From DATIJJ01 sp039936115 (GTDB lineage: Bacteria > Pseudomonadota > Gammaproteobacteria > DSM-16500), in NCBI GenBank assembly GCA_039936115.1, contig JBDTIZ010000050.1:1-13532 (forward strand): a stretch of 13,532 nt of DNA, read 5' to 3'. A model generated the notes under the pieces. That model did no database searches. It had not been told where the DNA came from and saw only the letters and a program-made list of their open reading frames with translations. The stretch's first letter is position 1, and each line of letters begins with the position of its first letter. The position numbers were made by a program, and so were the translations under genes. Positions 1 through 6,152 of the stretch are shown one piece after another.

Positions 1-158
1 CCGCGAAGGCGCACTAGCATCCGGTAAATCAGCATAGATACTAATGAGATTGCACGAGATCAGTCAACTTGGTAGTAGTTTTGAGATATAACAATTCGAC
101 TAATCATCTACACAAGAACGCGAAATAATAACGAATGAGTTGGTTGTTAAAAAAAATT
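1..158. other. Gene-free left flank downstream of glmM
   Basis: No coding region, tRNA or other RNA gene could be recognised here. Immediately past the glmM stop the minus-strand transcript has a run of eight U (plus-strand A at 151-158), but no GC-rich hairpin precedes it, so a factor-independent terminator is not supported. A short open minus-strand frame beginning with ATG at 35 runs off the left edge. It is too short (about 11 codons) to judge. Confidence 0.5.
38..67 (-). promoter_or_regulatory. Possible sigma-70 promoter directed out of the left edge
   Basis: On the minus strand TTGACT (67-62, five of six to consensus) is followed after 18 nt by TAGTAT (43-38, four of six). It points toward the left edge, away from glmM, and could serve whatever gene or RNA begins just outside the window. 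The -10 match is modest and no product is visible, so this is only a candidate. Confidence 0.2.
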
Positions 159-1535
159 TTATTTTGTTAGTTCACATTCAACAACTGCAGCGAGTTGATT
201 TGCCAATTGCGTTACATGTATTTGATTATTCCCTTCCACCATGACGCGCACTAACCGTTCCGTGCCAGAACGTCGCAACAATACCCTGCCTGATTGGCCT
301 AAGGTGTTTTCAATTTCTTGTAGCGCAGCTTGAATAATTGAGTTTTCTACGGGATCACTATCTTGGGTGACTTTCACGTTAACCAAGACTTGTGGATATC
401 GCTGTAATCCTTGTTTTAATTTAGCTAATGATTGGTTCTTGTAACAAATAGCTGAAAGTACTTGGAGTGCCGTCACTATGCCATCACCCGTGGTCATAGC
501 ATCTGAGCAAATAACATGGCCTGAAGGTTCTCCGCCTAACTGCCATTTCTGTTTGGTGAGTTCAGTCATCACATATCTATCGCCTACGGGCACACGGACA
601 AACTCAACACCCATCTCTCTAATCGCCAACTCTAAGCCAAGATTCGACATGAAAGTGCCGACCACACCGCCTTTCAATAAACCTACTTCTTGACGGTGTT
701 TTGCAATGATATAAAGCAAATCATCACCATCCACAACCATCCCTTCATGATCAACCATGATGACACGATCACCGTCACCATCTAAAGCCAGGCCTAAATC
801 GGCTTTTTCAAGTAAGACTCTTTTACGTAAATTTTCAGTATGCGTCGCGCCACAGTCAGAATTAATGTTAAGACCATTTGGATCAATACCAAGTTGAATA
901 ACCTCTGCGCCTAACTCAAGAAAAACATTTGGTGCAATATGGTATGCTGCGCCGTTTGCGCAATCGACGACAATTTTTAAGCCATTTAAAGAAATATCCG
1001 ATGAGACGGTGCTTTTGCAAAATTCAATATAACGACCTGGTGCATCTACGATACGAATTGCTTTTCCTAATTGTGCGGAATCAACTGTTGTCATAGTTTT
1101 TTCAAGCTGCTCTTCAATCGCGAACTCTATTTCATCTGGGAGTTTTGTTCCTTGCGCCGAAAAAAACTTGATACCGTTATCATAATAAGGATTATGAGAA
1201 GCACTAATGACGATTCCTGCTTGAGCACGCAACGTACGCGTTAAATAAGCAATCGCCGGTGTTGGCATTGGGCCTAGCAAATGAATATCAACACCCGCCG
1301 CCGAGAGCCCTGCCTCTAAAGCAGATTCAAACATATAACCTGAAATACGTGTGTCTTTACCAATCAGAACTTTGCCGGGAGATCCTTGACGGGCAAGCAC
1401 TTTACCCACAGCCCAGCCAAGTTTCAAAATGAAATCGGGCGTGATTGGCCAATGGCCAACCCGACCGCGTATACCATCTGTACCGAAGAATTTTCTTTGT
1501 TGCGGCGGCTTTACTGAGACAGTGTTACTCTTCAT
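159..1535 (-). CDS. glmM: Phosphoglucosamine mutase GlmM
   Basis: Cytosolic alpha-D-phosphohexomutase converting glucosamine-6-phosphate to glucosamine-1-phosphate, the step before UDP-GlcNAc for peptidoglycan and LPS. With the ATG at 1535 it has 458 residues (E. coli about 445). Visible landmarks are FGTDGIRGRVG (about 17-27), the phosphoserine loop SASHNP (catalytic Ser about 113), the metal loop DGDGDR (about 252-257), the sugar loop GGEPSGH (about 334-340) and the phosphate loop RRSGTE near 421-426. All key residues are present. The start is uncertain. A GTG at 1556 has GAAAGG 8 nt upstream, while the ATG at 1535 has AAGGA at a long 13-nt spacing but gives a length nearer the family's. 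Either start overlaps the end of ftsH (11 or 32 nt), implying translational coupling. folP, often between ftsH and glmM, is absent. Confidence 0.97.
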   Translation of the reverse strand: MKSNTVSVKPPQQRKFFGTDGIRGRVGHWPITPDFILKLGWAVGKVLARQGSPGKVLIGKDTRISGYMFESALEAGLSAAGVDIHLLGPMPTPAIAYLTRTLRAQAGIVISASHNPYYDNGIKFFSAQGTKLPDEIEFAIEEQLEKTMTTVDSAQLGKAIRIVDAPGRYIEFCKSTVSSDISLNGLKIVVDCANGAAYHIAPNVFLELGAEVIQLGIDPNGLNINSDCGATHTENLRKRVLLEKADLGLALDGDGDRVIMVDHEGMVVDGDDLLYIIAKHRQEVGLLKGGVVGTFMSNLGLELAIREMGVEFVRVPVGDRYVMTELTKQKWQLGGEPSGHVICSDAMTTGDGIVTALQVLSAICYKNQSLAKLKQGLQRYPQVLVNVKVTQDSDPVENSIIQAALQEIENTLGQSGRVLLRRSGTERLVRVMVEGNNQIHVTQLANQLAAVVECELTK

Positions 1536-3456
1536 GTGCTGAGCGAAGTCCTTCACTGTCGTTACCTTTCACCACAATTGGCGCTTGCGGTGTTTCATTA
1601 CTAAACGGTTTATTTGTACCATTATTGTTATCGCGCCACTCTGACGGTTCACGGACTGGTCTGCCAGACATCACATCTTGAATTTGATCCTGGCCGATTG
1701 TTTCAAACTTCATAAGCGCTTGCGCCATCAAATGTAATCGCTCGAGATTTTCTCTCAATAATTTTTCAGCACGCTTGTAGTTTCGATCAATAATTTCATG
1801 TACTTCCTGATCGATAATGCCAGAGGTTGATTCTGAAATTTCTTTATGTCGCGCAACAGAATGTCCCAAGAACACTTCTTTTTCATCCTCACCAAATGTT
1901 AGAGGCCCTAATTTTTCGGACAAGCCCCATTTGGTTACCATATTACGCGCTAATTCGGTTGCTTTTTGAATATCATTAGAAGCACCGGTCGTCACTTTGC
2001 TTGGTCCAAACACGACGGCTTCAGCAATCCGTCCGCCAAACAAACTTGAAATTCTGCTTTCCAAATGTTCTCTACTATAACTATAACGATCGCCTTCCGG
2101 TAAAAACATGGTGACGCCTAATGCTCTACCCCGTGGAATAATCGTGACTTTATGAACAGGATCATGCTCTGGCACCAATAGGCCGACAATAGCGTGACCC
2201 GCTTCGTGATAAGCGGTTAATTTCTTTTCTGACTCACTCATTACCATGGATCGACGCTCTGTTCCCATAATGACTTTGTCTTTGGCTTTTTCAAATTCGT
2301 ACATACCCACAACACGCTTGTTTGCACGCGCTGCAAATAATGCAGCTTCATTGACAATATTGGCAAGATCCGCGCCTGAAAATCCAGGTGTGCCGCGTGC
2401 AATAACCGCAGGCACTACGTCATCCCCTAAAGGTACTTTACGCATATGGACTTTGATAATTTGTTCACGGCCGCGCACATCGGGCAGACCCACTACAACT
2501 TGACGATCAAAACGACCTGGGCGCAATAAAGCATTATCTAATACATCAGGACGGTTAGTTGCTGCTATGACAATCACGCCTTCATTACCTTGGAAACCGT
2601 CCATTTCGACGAGAAGCTGATTCAATGTTTGCTCACGCTCATCATGTCCGCCGCCTAATCCAGCACCACGATGACGGCCAACCGCATCGATTTCATCAAT
2701 AAAGATAATACAAGGCGCTTGCTTCTTAGCTTGTTCAAACATATCACGCACACGAGACGCACCGACGCCGACAAACATTTCCACGAAATCAGAACCTGAA
2801 ATGGTAAAAAACGGCACTTTCGCTTCACCAGCAACTGCTTTAGCTAATAATGTTTTACCTGTACCAGGAGGACCGACCAATAAAACGCCTTGTGGGATTT
2901 TGCCGCCCAGTTTTTGAAACTTACCTGGATCACGTAAAAATTCGACGAGTTCTTTGACTTCTTCTTTCGCTTCATCAACACCAGCAACATCAGCAAAAGT
3001 GACTTTCACTTGATCTTCACTTAACAAACGCGCTCGGCTTCGTCCAAATGAAAACGCACCGCCACGTCCGCCGCCCGCTTGTTGGCGCAACACATAAATC
3101 CAAATAGCGAATAAGACAATCCAAGGTAATAAATTGAGTAAATGAACTAATAAACCAGGTTGTTCTGGTGGTTTTCCTTTTACAATCACACCTTTATCAA
3201 CCAGATCTTTTAGCAATTGCTTATCTTCAGCCATCGGCAAATAAGTCGCAAAGACCTTATTGTTCTGCATAGTTCCAGTCAAATCCTGGTCTGAAATCGT
3301 CACAGAACTTACATTGCCCTGTTTGACTTCATTAACAAATGCAGAATAGGCGATTCGCTGCTCTGGCTCCCGTCTCGGTCCAAAAATATTGAACACCGAA
3401 ACTAAGATAATTCCAGCCACCATCCATAACAATATCGTTTTGATCGTATCATTCAC
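1525..3456 (-). CDS. ftsH: ATP-dependent zinc metalloprotease FtsH
   Basis: Inner-membrane AAA+ protease that extracts and degrades membrane proteins and regulators; in E. coli it also degrades sigma-32 and LpxC. Numbering from the GTG at 3456 (643 aa), there is TM1 at about 4-26, a periplasmic domain to about 102, TM2 at about 103-124, Walker A GPPGTGKT (195-202), the pore loop MFVG (Phe about 228), Walker B IIFIDEID (250-257), the second region of homology with arginine fingers R312 and R315, zinc site HEAGH (417-421) with third ligand D495, then a variable hydrophilic tail. The in-frame ATG at 3486 would add ten residues, but it has no convincing ribosome site, whereas the GTG has AAAGGGG 8 nt upstream and puts the first TM at the usual distance. 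The 3' end overlaps glmM. rlmE, its usual close partner, lies 384 bp upstream beyond a repeat-filled gap. Confidence 0.97.
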   Translation of the reverse strand: MNDTIKTILLWMVAGIILVSVFNIFGPRREPEQRIAYSAFVNEVKQGNVSSVTISDQDLTGTMQNNKVFATYLPMAEDKQLLKDLVDKGVIVKGKPPEQPGLLVHLLNLLPWIVLFAIWIYVLRQQAGGGRGGAFSFGRSRARLLSEDQVKVTFADVAGVDEAKEEVKELVEFLRDPGKFQKLGGKIPQGVLLVGPPGTGKTLLAKAVAGEAKVPFFTISGSDFVEMFVGVGASRVRDMFEQAKKQAPCIIFIDEIDAVGRHRGAGLGGGHDEREQTLNQLLVEMDGFQGNEGVIVIAATNRPDVLDNALLRPGRFDRQVVVGLPDVRGREQIIKVHMRKVPLGDDVVPAVIARGTPGFSGADLANIVNEAALFAARANKRVVGMYEFEKAKDKVIMGTERRSMVMSESEKKLTAYHEAGHAIVGLLVPEHDPVHKVTIIPRGRALGVTMFLPEGDRYSYSREHLESRISSLFGGRIAEAVVFGPSKVTTGASNDIQKATELARNMVTKWGLSEKLGPLTFGEDEKEVFLGHSVARHKEISESTSGIIDQEVHEIIDRNYKRAEKLLRENLERLHLMAQALMKFETIGQDQIQDVMSGRPVREPSEWRDNNNGTNKPFSNETPQAPIVVKGNDSEGLRSAHEE

Positions 3457-3471
3457 CGTGCGGACCCCTTT
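3454..3471 (-). promoter_or_regulatory. Ribosome binding site that favours the GTG start of ftsH
   Basis: AAAGGGG at 3471-3465 stands 8 nt before GTG at 3456-3454. The longer alternative, ATG at 3486, is preceded by sequence with no comparable purine-rich site. This supports translation from GTG, giving an N-terminus beginning M-N-D-T-I-K. Confidence 0.6.
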
Positions 3472-3587
3472 AAATCCACTGCTCATTGCCCATTAAAGGC
3501 AATAATACATGAAGTAAAATATAGAAACTACTCTAACAAGCATGAGTTCTGTGGAAAACATACTGATTTGCGTGTTTACATCAGCAA

Positions 3588-3837
3588 TTTTGTAGGGCGA
3601 ACCTGCGTGGTGTGGTCGCCTGTTCTGTCAACCCACCCGTTATATTACACTGTCATCTCGTAATATCACGCTGTCACCCCGCACTGGTTGCGGGGTCTGG
3701 AATTAAAAACATAAAAAAATCATATAAAATATAAATGTCTTTTTTTATTATTTAAAACCCGGACCCCGCAACCAGTGCGGGGTGACAGTATGTTCATGAA
3801 CAGTCTGCTCATGACATGCCGGTTCGTCTCTACAAAA
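3588..3837. repeat. Outer inverted repeat of the TGTAG family framing the rlmE-ftsH gap
   Basis: The left arm at 3588-3606 begins TTTTGTAGGGCGAACC. The right arm at 3818-3837 is nearly its reverse complement (TTTTGTAGAGACGAACC read on the minus strand), with one inserted base and two or three substitutions. The left arm continues into a small hairpin, GGCGA(A)CC at 3596-3603 against GGTCGCC at 3614-3620. Between the arms lie degenerate TGTCA units (3626-3671), the 118-bp foldback element and the perfect 12-bp palindrome TGTTCATGAACA (3791-3802). No reading frame of note exists in 3487-3840. The arrangement suggests one repeat nested in another, which is inference. Confidence 0.55.
3671..3788. 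repeat. 118-bp MITE-like foldback element, copy 1
   Basis: Terminal inverted repeats begin CTGTCACCCCGCACTGG: the left arm at 3671-3700 and the right arm at 3761-3788 are identical as reverse complements over the outer 27 bases. Each arm is itself a hairpin (ACCCCGCA, 5-nt loop, TGCGGGGT). The 60-bp core (3701-3760) is almost pure A/T. A second copy of the same length in the opposite orientation starts at 13420; cores agree at 51 of 60 positions without gaps. There is no reading frame inside and no clear target-site duplication. It resembles the short GC-rich palindromes known from Rickettsiales and intracellular gammaproteobacteria, but paired around an AT core like a non-autonomous transposable element. 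It lies between rlmE and ftsH and may act as a transcription barrier or mRNA-stabilising structure. Confidence 0.8.
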
Positions 3838-3840
3838 AAA

Positions 3841-4452
3841 TTAATTTCTCGCTAATAAATACACTTCGCGCGAACGATCTCGAGAAGCTTTTGGTTTACG
3901 TATAATCACTTTTTTAAACTGTTTCCGTACCGCTAACAAAAATGAATCAAACCCTTCGCCTTGAAAAATTTTTACAATAAATCCGCCATTTTCATGCAAA
4001 ACCCGATCGGCTAAATCTAGTGCTAATTCAGCCAACTCAACTGAACGAGGTTGATCAACACTATCCACACCACTCATATTAGGTGACATATCAGAAATCA
4101 CCCAATCGGCCTTTGTTGGACCTATTCGTTGAAGCAATTCTTCAACTACGGATTCTTCGCTAAAATCACCTTCGATAAATTCAACGCCAGGAAGTGGCTC
4201 CATTGGCAAGATATCTAAGGCAATGACGCGTCCTTTTTTTCCAACTAGCTTTGTAACCAACTGCGACCAACCACCAGGGGCTGCGCCTAAGTCGACAATA
4301 ATCATGCCGGGTTTAAATAACTTATCGCGCTCTTGCAGCTCGAGTAATTTATAAATTGCACGCGATCTATAACCTTCTTGTTGCGCTTGCTTCACGTAAG
4401 GGTCAGAAAAATGTTCTCTCAACCAACGCTTGCTGCTTTTACTCGTAGGCAT
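3841..4452 (-). CDS. rlmE: 23S rRNA 2'-O-ribose methyltransferase RlmE (FtsJ/RrmJ)
   Basis: Heat-shock-associated methyltransferase that uses S-adenosylmethionine to 2'-O-methylate the A-loop uridine (U2552 in E. coli numbering) of 23S rRNA in the large ribosomal subunit. It has 203 residues against about 209 in E. coli. The SAM loop DLGAAPGGWSQ is at 54-64. The K-D-K-E catalytic set is complete: K35 in YKLLE, D121 in SDMSPNMSG, K161 in IVKIFQGEG and E196 in SREVYLLA. The ATG overlaps the greA stop by one base (TAATG) and has no good ribosome site of its own, so it probably depends on reinitiation after greA. Seven U follow shortly after the stop, but no stable stem precedes them. Confidence 0.97.
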   Translation of the reverse strand: MPTSKSSKRWLREHFSDPYVKQAQQEGYRSRAIYKLLELQERDKLFKPGMIIVDLGAAPGGWSQLVTKLVGKKGRVIALDILPMEPLPGVEFIEGDFSEESVVEELLQRIGPTKADWVISDMSPNMSGVDSVDQPRSVELAELALDLADRVLHENGGFIVKIFQGEGFDSFLLAVRKQFKKVIIRKPKASRDRSREVYLLARN

Positions 4453-4928
4453 TAAACGTGTGCTACTTCGATAATTTCATAAGAAGTCGCGCCATCAGGT
4501 GTTTGCACTTCGATGACATCACCTTCATATTTCCCAATCAGGGCACGAGCAATTGGTGAACTGATAGAAATTTTATTCGCATTGATATCAGCTTCATCAT
4601 CGCCCACAATTTTATAGCGAACTTCTTTCGCCGTTTTCACGTTAGTCATCGCAACAGTCGTGCCAAAAATGACTTTTCCCGTATTTTCAATTTGTGTGAC
4701 ATCTATCACTTGTGCGGTTGATAATTTACCTTCAATTTCTGAAATACGTCCTTCCGCAAAACTCTGCTGCTCGCGCGCCGCATGATATTCAGCGTTTTCT
4801 TTTAAATCACCATGCGCTCTCGCTTCTGCTATCGCATTAATAATTCGGGGACGTTCAACTGTTTTTAAGCGTTGTAATTCTTCGCGGAGTCTTTCGGCAC
4901 CGAGAACTGTCATAGGTACTTTTTTCAT
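4452..4928 (-). CDS. greA: Transcription elongation factor GreA
   Basis: Secondary-channel factor that makes backtracked RNA polymerase cleave its nascent RNA and so rescues arrested complexes. It has 158 residues, the normal length. The N-terminal coiled coil (about 10-75) carries HGDLKENAEYHAAREQQ with the two tip acids D41 and E44 needed for cleavage. The C-terminal FKBP-like domain (about 80-158) includes VGDDEAD and SPIARALIGK. The ATG at 4928 aligns with the usual M-x-x-x-P-M-T start and has GAGAG 8 nt upstream, a site that directly abuts or overlaps the dnaJ stop. Only 12 nt separate it from dnaJ and its stop overlaps the rlmE start, so dnaJ-greA-rlmE reads as one unit. In Pseudomonas dapB and carAB lie between dnaJ and greA; here they are absent. 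Confidence 0.98.
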   Translation of the reverse strand: MKKVPMTVLGAERLREELQRLKTVERPRIINAIAEARAHGDLKENAEYHAAREQQSFAEGRISEIEGKLSTAQVIDVTQIENTGKVIFGTTVAMTNVKTAKEVRYKIVGDDEADINANKISISSPIARALIGKYEGDVIEVQTPDGATSYEIIEVAHV

Positions 4929-4940
4929 AGTTAATACTCT

Positions 4941-6053
4941 CTAAAACTTCATGTCTTCAAAAAATTTTTTAACTTTATTAAACCAACTACTGGATCTTGG
5001 ATTGTGTTTATTATCAGACGAAATGGTTTTTTCAAATTGATCCAACATTTCTTTTTGCTTATGCGTCAAATTAATAGGTGTTTCAACCATGACTTTACAT
5101 AATAAATCACCCGTGCTCCCGCCTCGTACTGGCGGCACACCCATTCCTTTGAGACGGAATATTTTGCCGGACTGGGTTTCAACCGGAATTTTTAACTTGA
5201 TCCGGCCGGTCAGTGTTGGCACATCGAGTTCGCCGCCTAATGCTGCCGTAACAAAACTAATAGGGACTTCACAATGCAAATTAGTACCATCGCGTTCAAA
5301 GATCAGATGTTCTTTCACATTAATTTGCACATAAAGATCGCCCGGTGGAGCGCCAGTTTCGCCCGCTTCGCCTTCAGCACTTAAACGAATTCTATCACCC
5401 GTATCAACGCCTGGTGGTATTTTGACGGATAAGGTTTTGGTTTGTTTGCGACGACCTTTGCCACGACATTCAAGGCAAGGATCCATAATTAATTGTCCAT
5501 TGCCACGACAAGAAGGACAGGTTTGTTGAACTGAGAAAAAGCCTTGTTGAATGCGGATCTGGCCATGGCCACCGCAATCATTACACGTAACAGGCGATGC
5601 GCCTTTGCGCGCGCCGCTGCCCTTGCATTCACCGCATAACACTTGTGTGGGAATCGTGACTTCGACTGTTGTACCTATCACGGCTTGCTCTAAGGTAACA
5701 TCAAGCTGATAGCGTAAATCTGCACCGCGTTGTGGACCCGCTCGACCGCCACCGCTAAAGATATCGCCAAAAATATCGCCGAAGATATCACTAAAATTCA
5801 TGCCGCCCATTCCGCCAAAACCACCAGCGTCGCCTGCGCCATGACCGAATTGATCAAAAGCAGAACGTTTACGGCTATCAGAAAGCACTTCATACGCTTC
5901 GCGTGCTTCTTTGAAATTTTCTTCCGCGACTTTGTCATGCGGATTACGATCGGGGTGAAACTTCATTGCCAATCGACGAAATGCTTTTTTAATTTCATCG
6001 TCAGTTGCGTCTCGCGAGACACCTAAAGTTTCGTAATAATCACGTTTTGTCAT
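4941..6053 (-). CDS. dnaJ: Chaperone DnaJ (Hsp40)
   Basis: Co-chaperone that delivers unfolded clients to DnaK and stimulates its ATPase. From the ATG at 6053 it has 370 residues. It has the J domain (1 to about 70, HPD at 33-35), a Gly/Phe-rich stretch with three DIFG/DIFS units (about 77-103), a zinc domain of four CxxCxGxG-type pairs (C140/143, C157/160, C179/182, C193/196), then the substrate-binding beta domains and the C-terminal dimerisation end. An ATG three codons earlier (6062) is possible; I prefer 6053 because MTKRDYYETLGV matches the family start. Neither start has a clear Shine-Dalgarno sequence, which is unusual beside the strong ones of grpE and dnaK. A stable hairpin lies between dnaK and this gene, so DnaJ is probably made at lower level than DnaK. 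Confidence 0.97.
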   Translation of the reverse strand: MTKRDYYETLGVSRDATDDEIKKAFRRLAMKFHPDRNPHDKVAEENFKEAREAYEVLSDSRKRSAFDQFGHGAGDAGGFGGMGGMNFSDIFGDIFGDIFSGGGRAGPQRGADLRYQLDVTLEQAVIGTTVEVTIPTQVLCGECKGSGARKGASPVTCNDCGGHGQIRIQQGFFSVQQTCPSCRGNGQLIMDPCLECRGKGRRKQTKTLSVKIPPGVDTGDRIRLSAEGEAGETGAPPGDLYVQINVKEHLIFERDGTNLHCEVPISFVTAALGGELDVPTLTGRIKLKIPVETQSGKIFRLKGMGVPPVRGGSTGDLLCKVMVETPINLTHKQKEMLDQFEKTISSDNKHNPRSSSWFNKVKKFFEDMKF

Positions 6054-6098
6054 TGTTGTCATTTCGTAAATAATTTTATGCTAGTTTAAATAAATACA

Positions 6099-6124
6099 CA
6101 GAGGCACAGCAAGCTGTGCCTCTG
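6099..6124 (-). terminator. Hairpin terminator/attenuator between dnaK and dnaJ
   Basis: CAGAGGCACAG pairs perfectly with CTGTGCCTCTG around a 4-nt loop, an 11-bp GC-rich stem. In the minus-strand transcript it is followed by UGUAUUUAUUU, a U-rich but broken tract. It sits 28 nt after the dnaK stop and about 45 nt before dnaJ. I infer partial termination or 3'-end protection of the dnaK message, giving more DnaK than DnaJ. The imperfect U tract makes full termination less likely. Confidence 0.7.
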
Positions 6125-6152
6125 GTTCCATACATCACAAGTTAATCCGTGA

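Noticed and set aside
1..158. tRNA or other structured RNA after glmM
   Set aside because: No cloverleaf, T-loop GGTTCGA-type motif or CCA end could be found on either strand.
1525..1556. Frameshift or fusion at the ftsH-glmM overlap
   Set aside because: Both proteins are complete with their expected ends; a short overlap between coupled genes explains it.
3671..3788. Simple rho-independent terminator for rlmE
   Set aside because: The arms are hairpins, but U tracts are short and displaced, and a conserved second copy stands away from any gene end. A repeat element explains the structure better, although it may also affect transcription.
5730..6026. 98-codon open frame on the plus strand
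   Set aside because: It is antisense to the dnaJ J domain and Gly/Phe region, has no ribosome site or family resemblance, and dnaJ is unambiguous.
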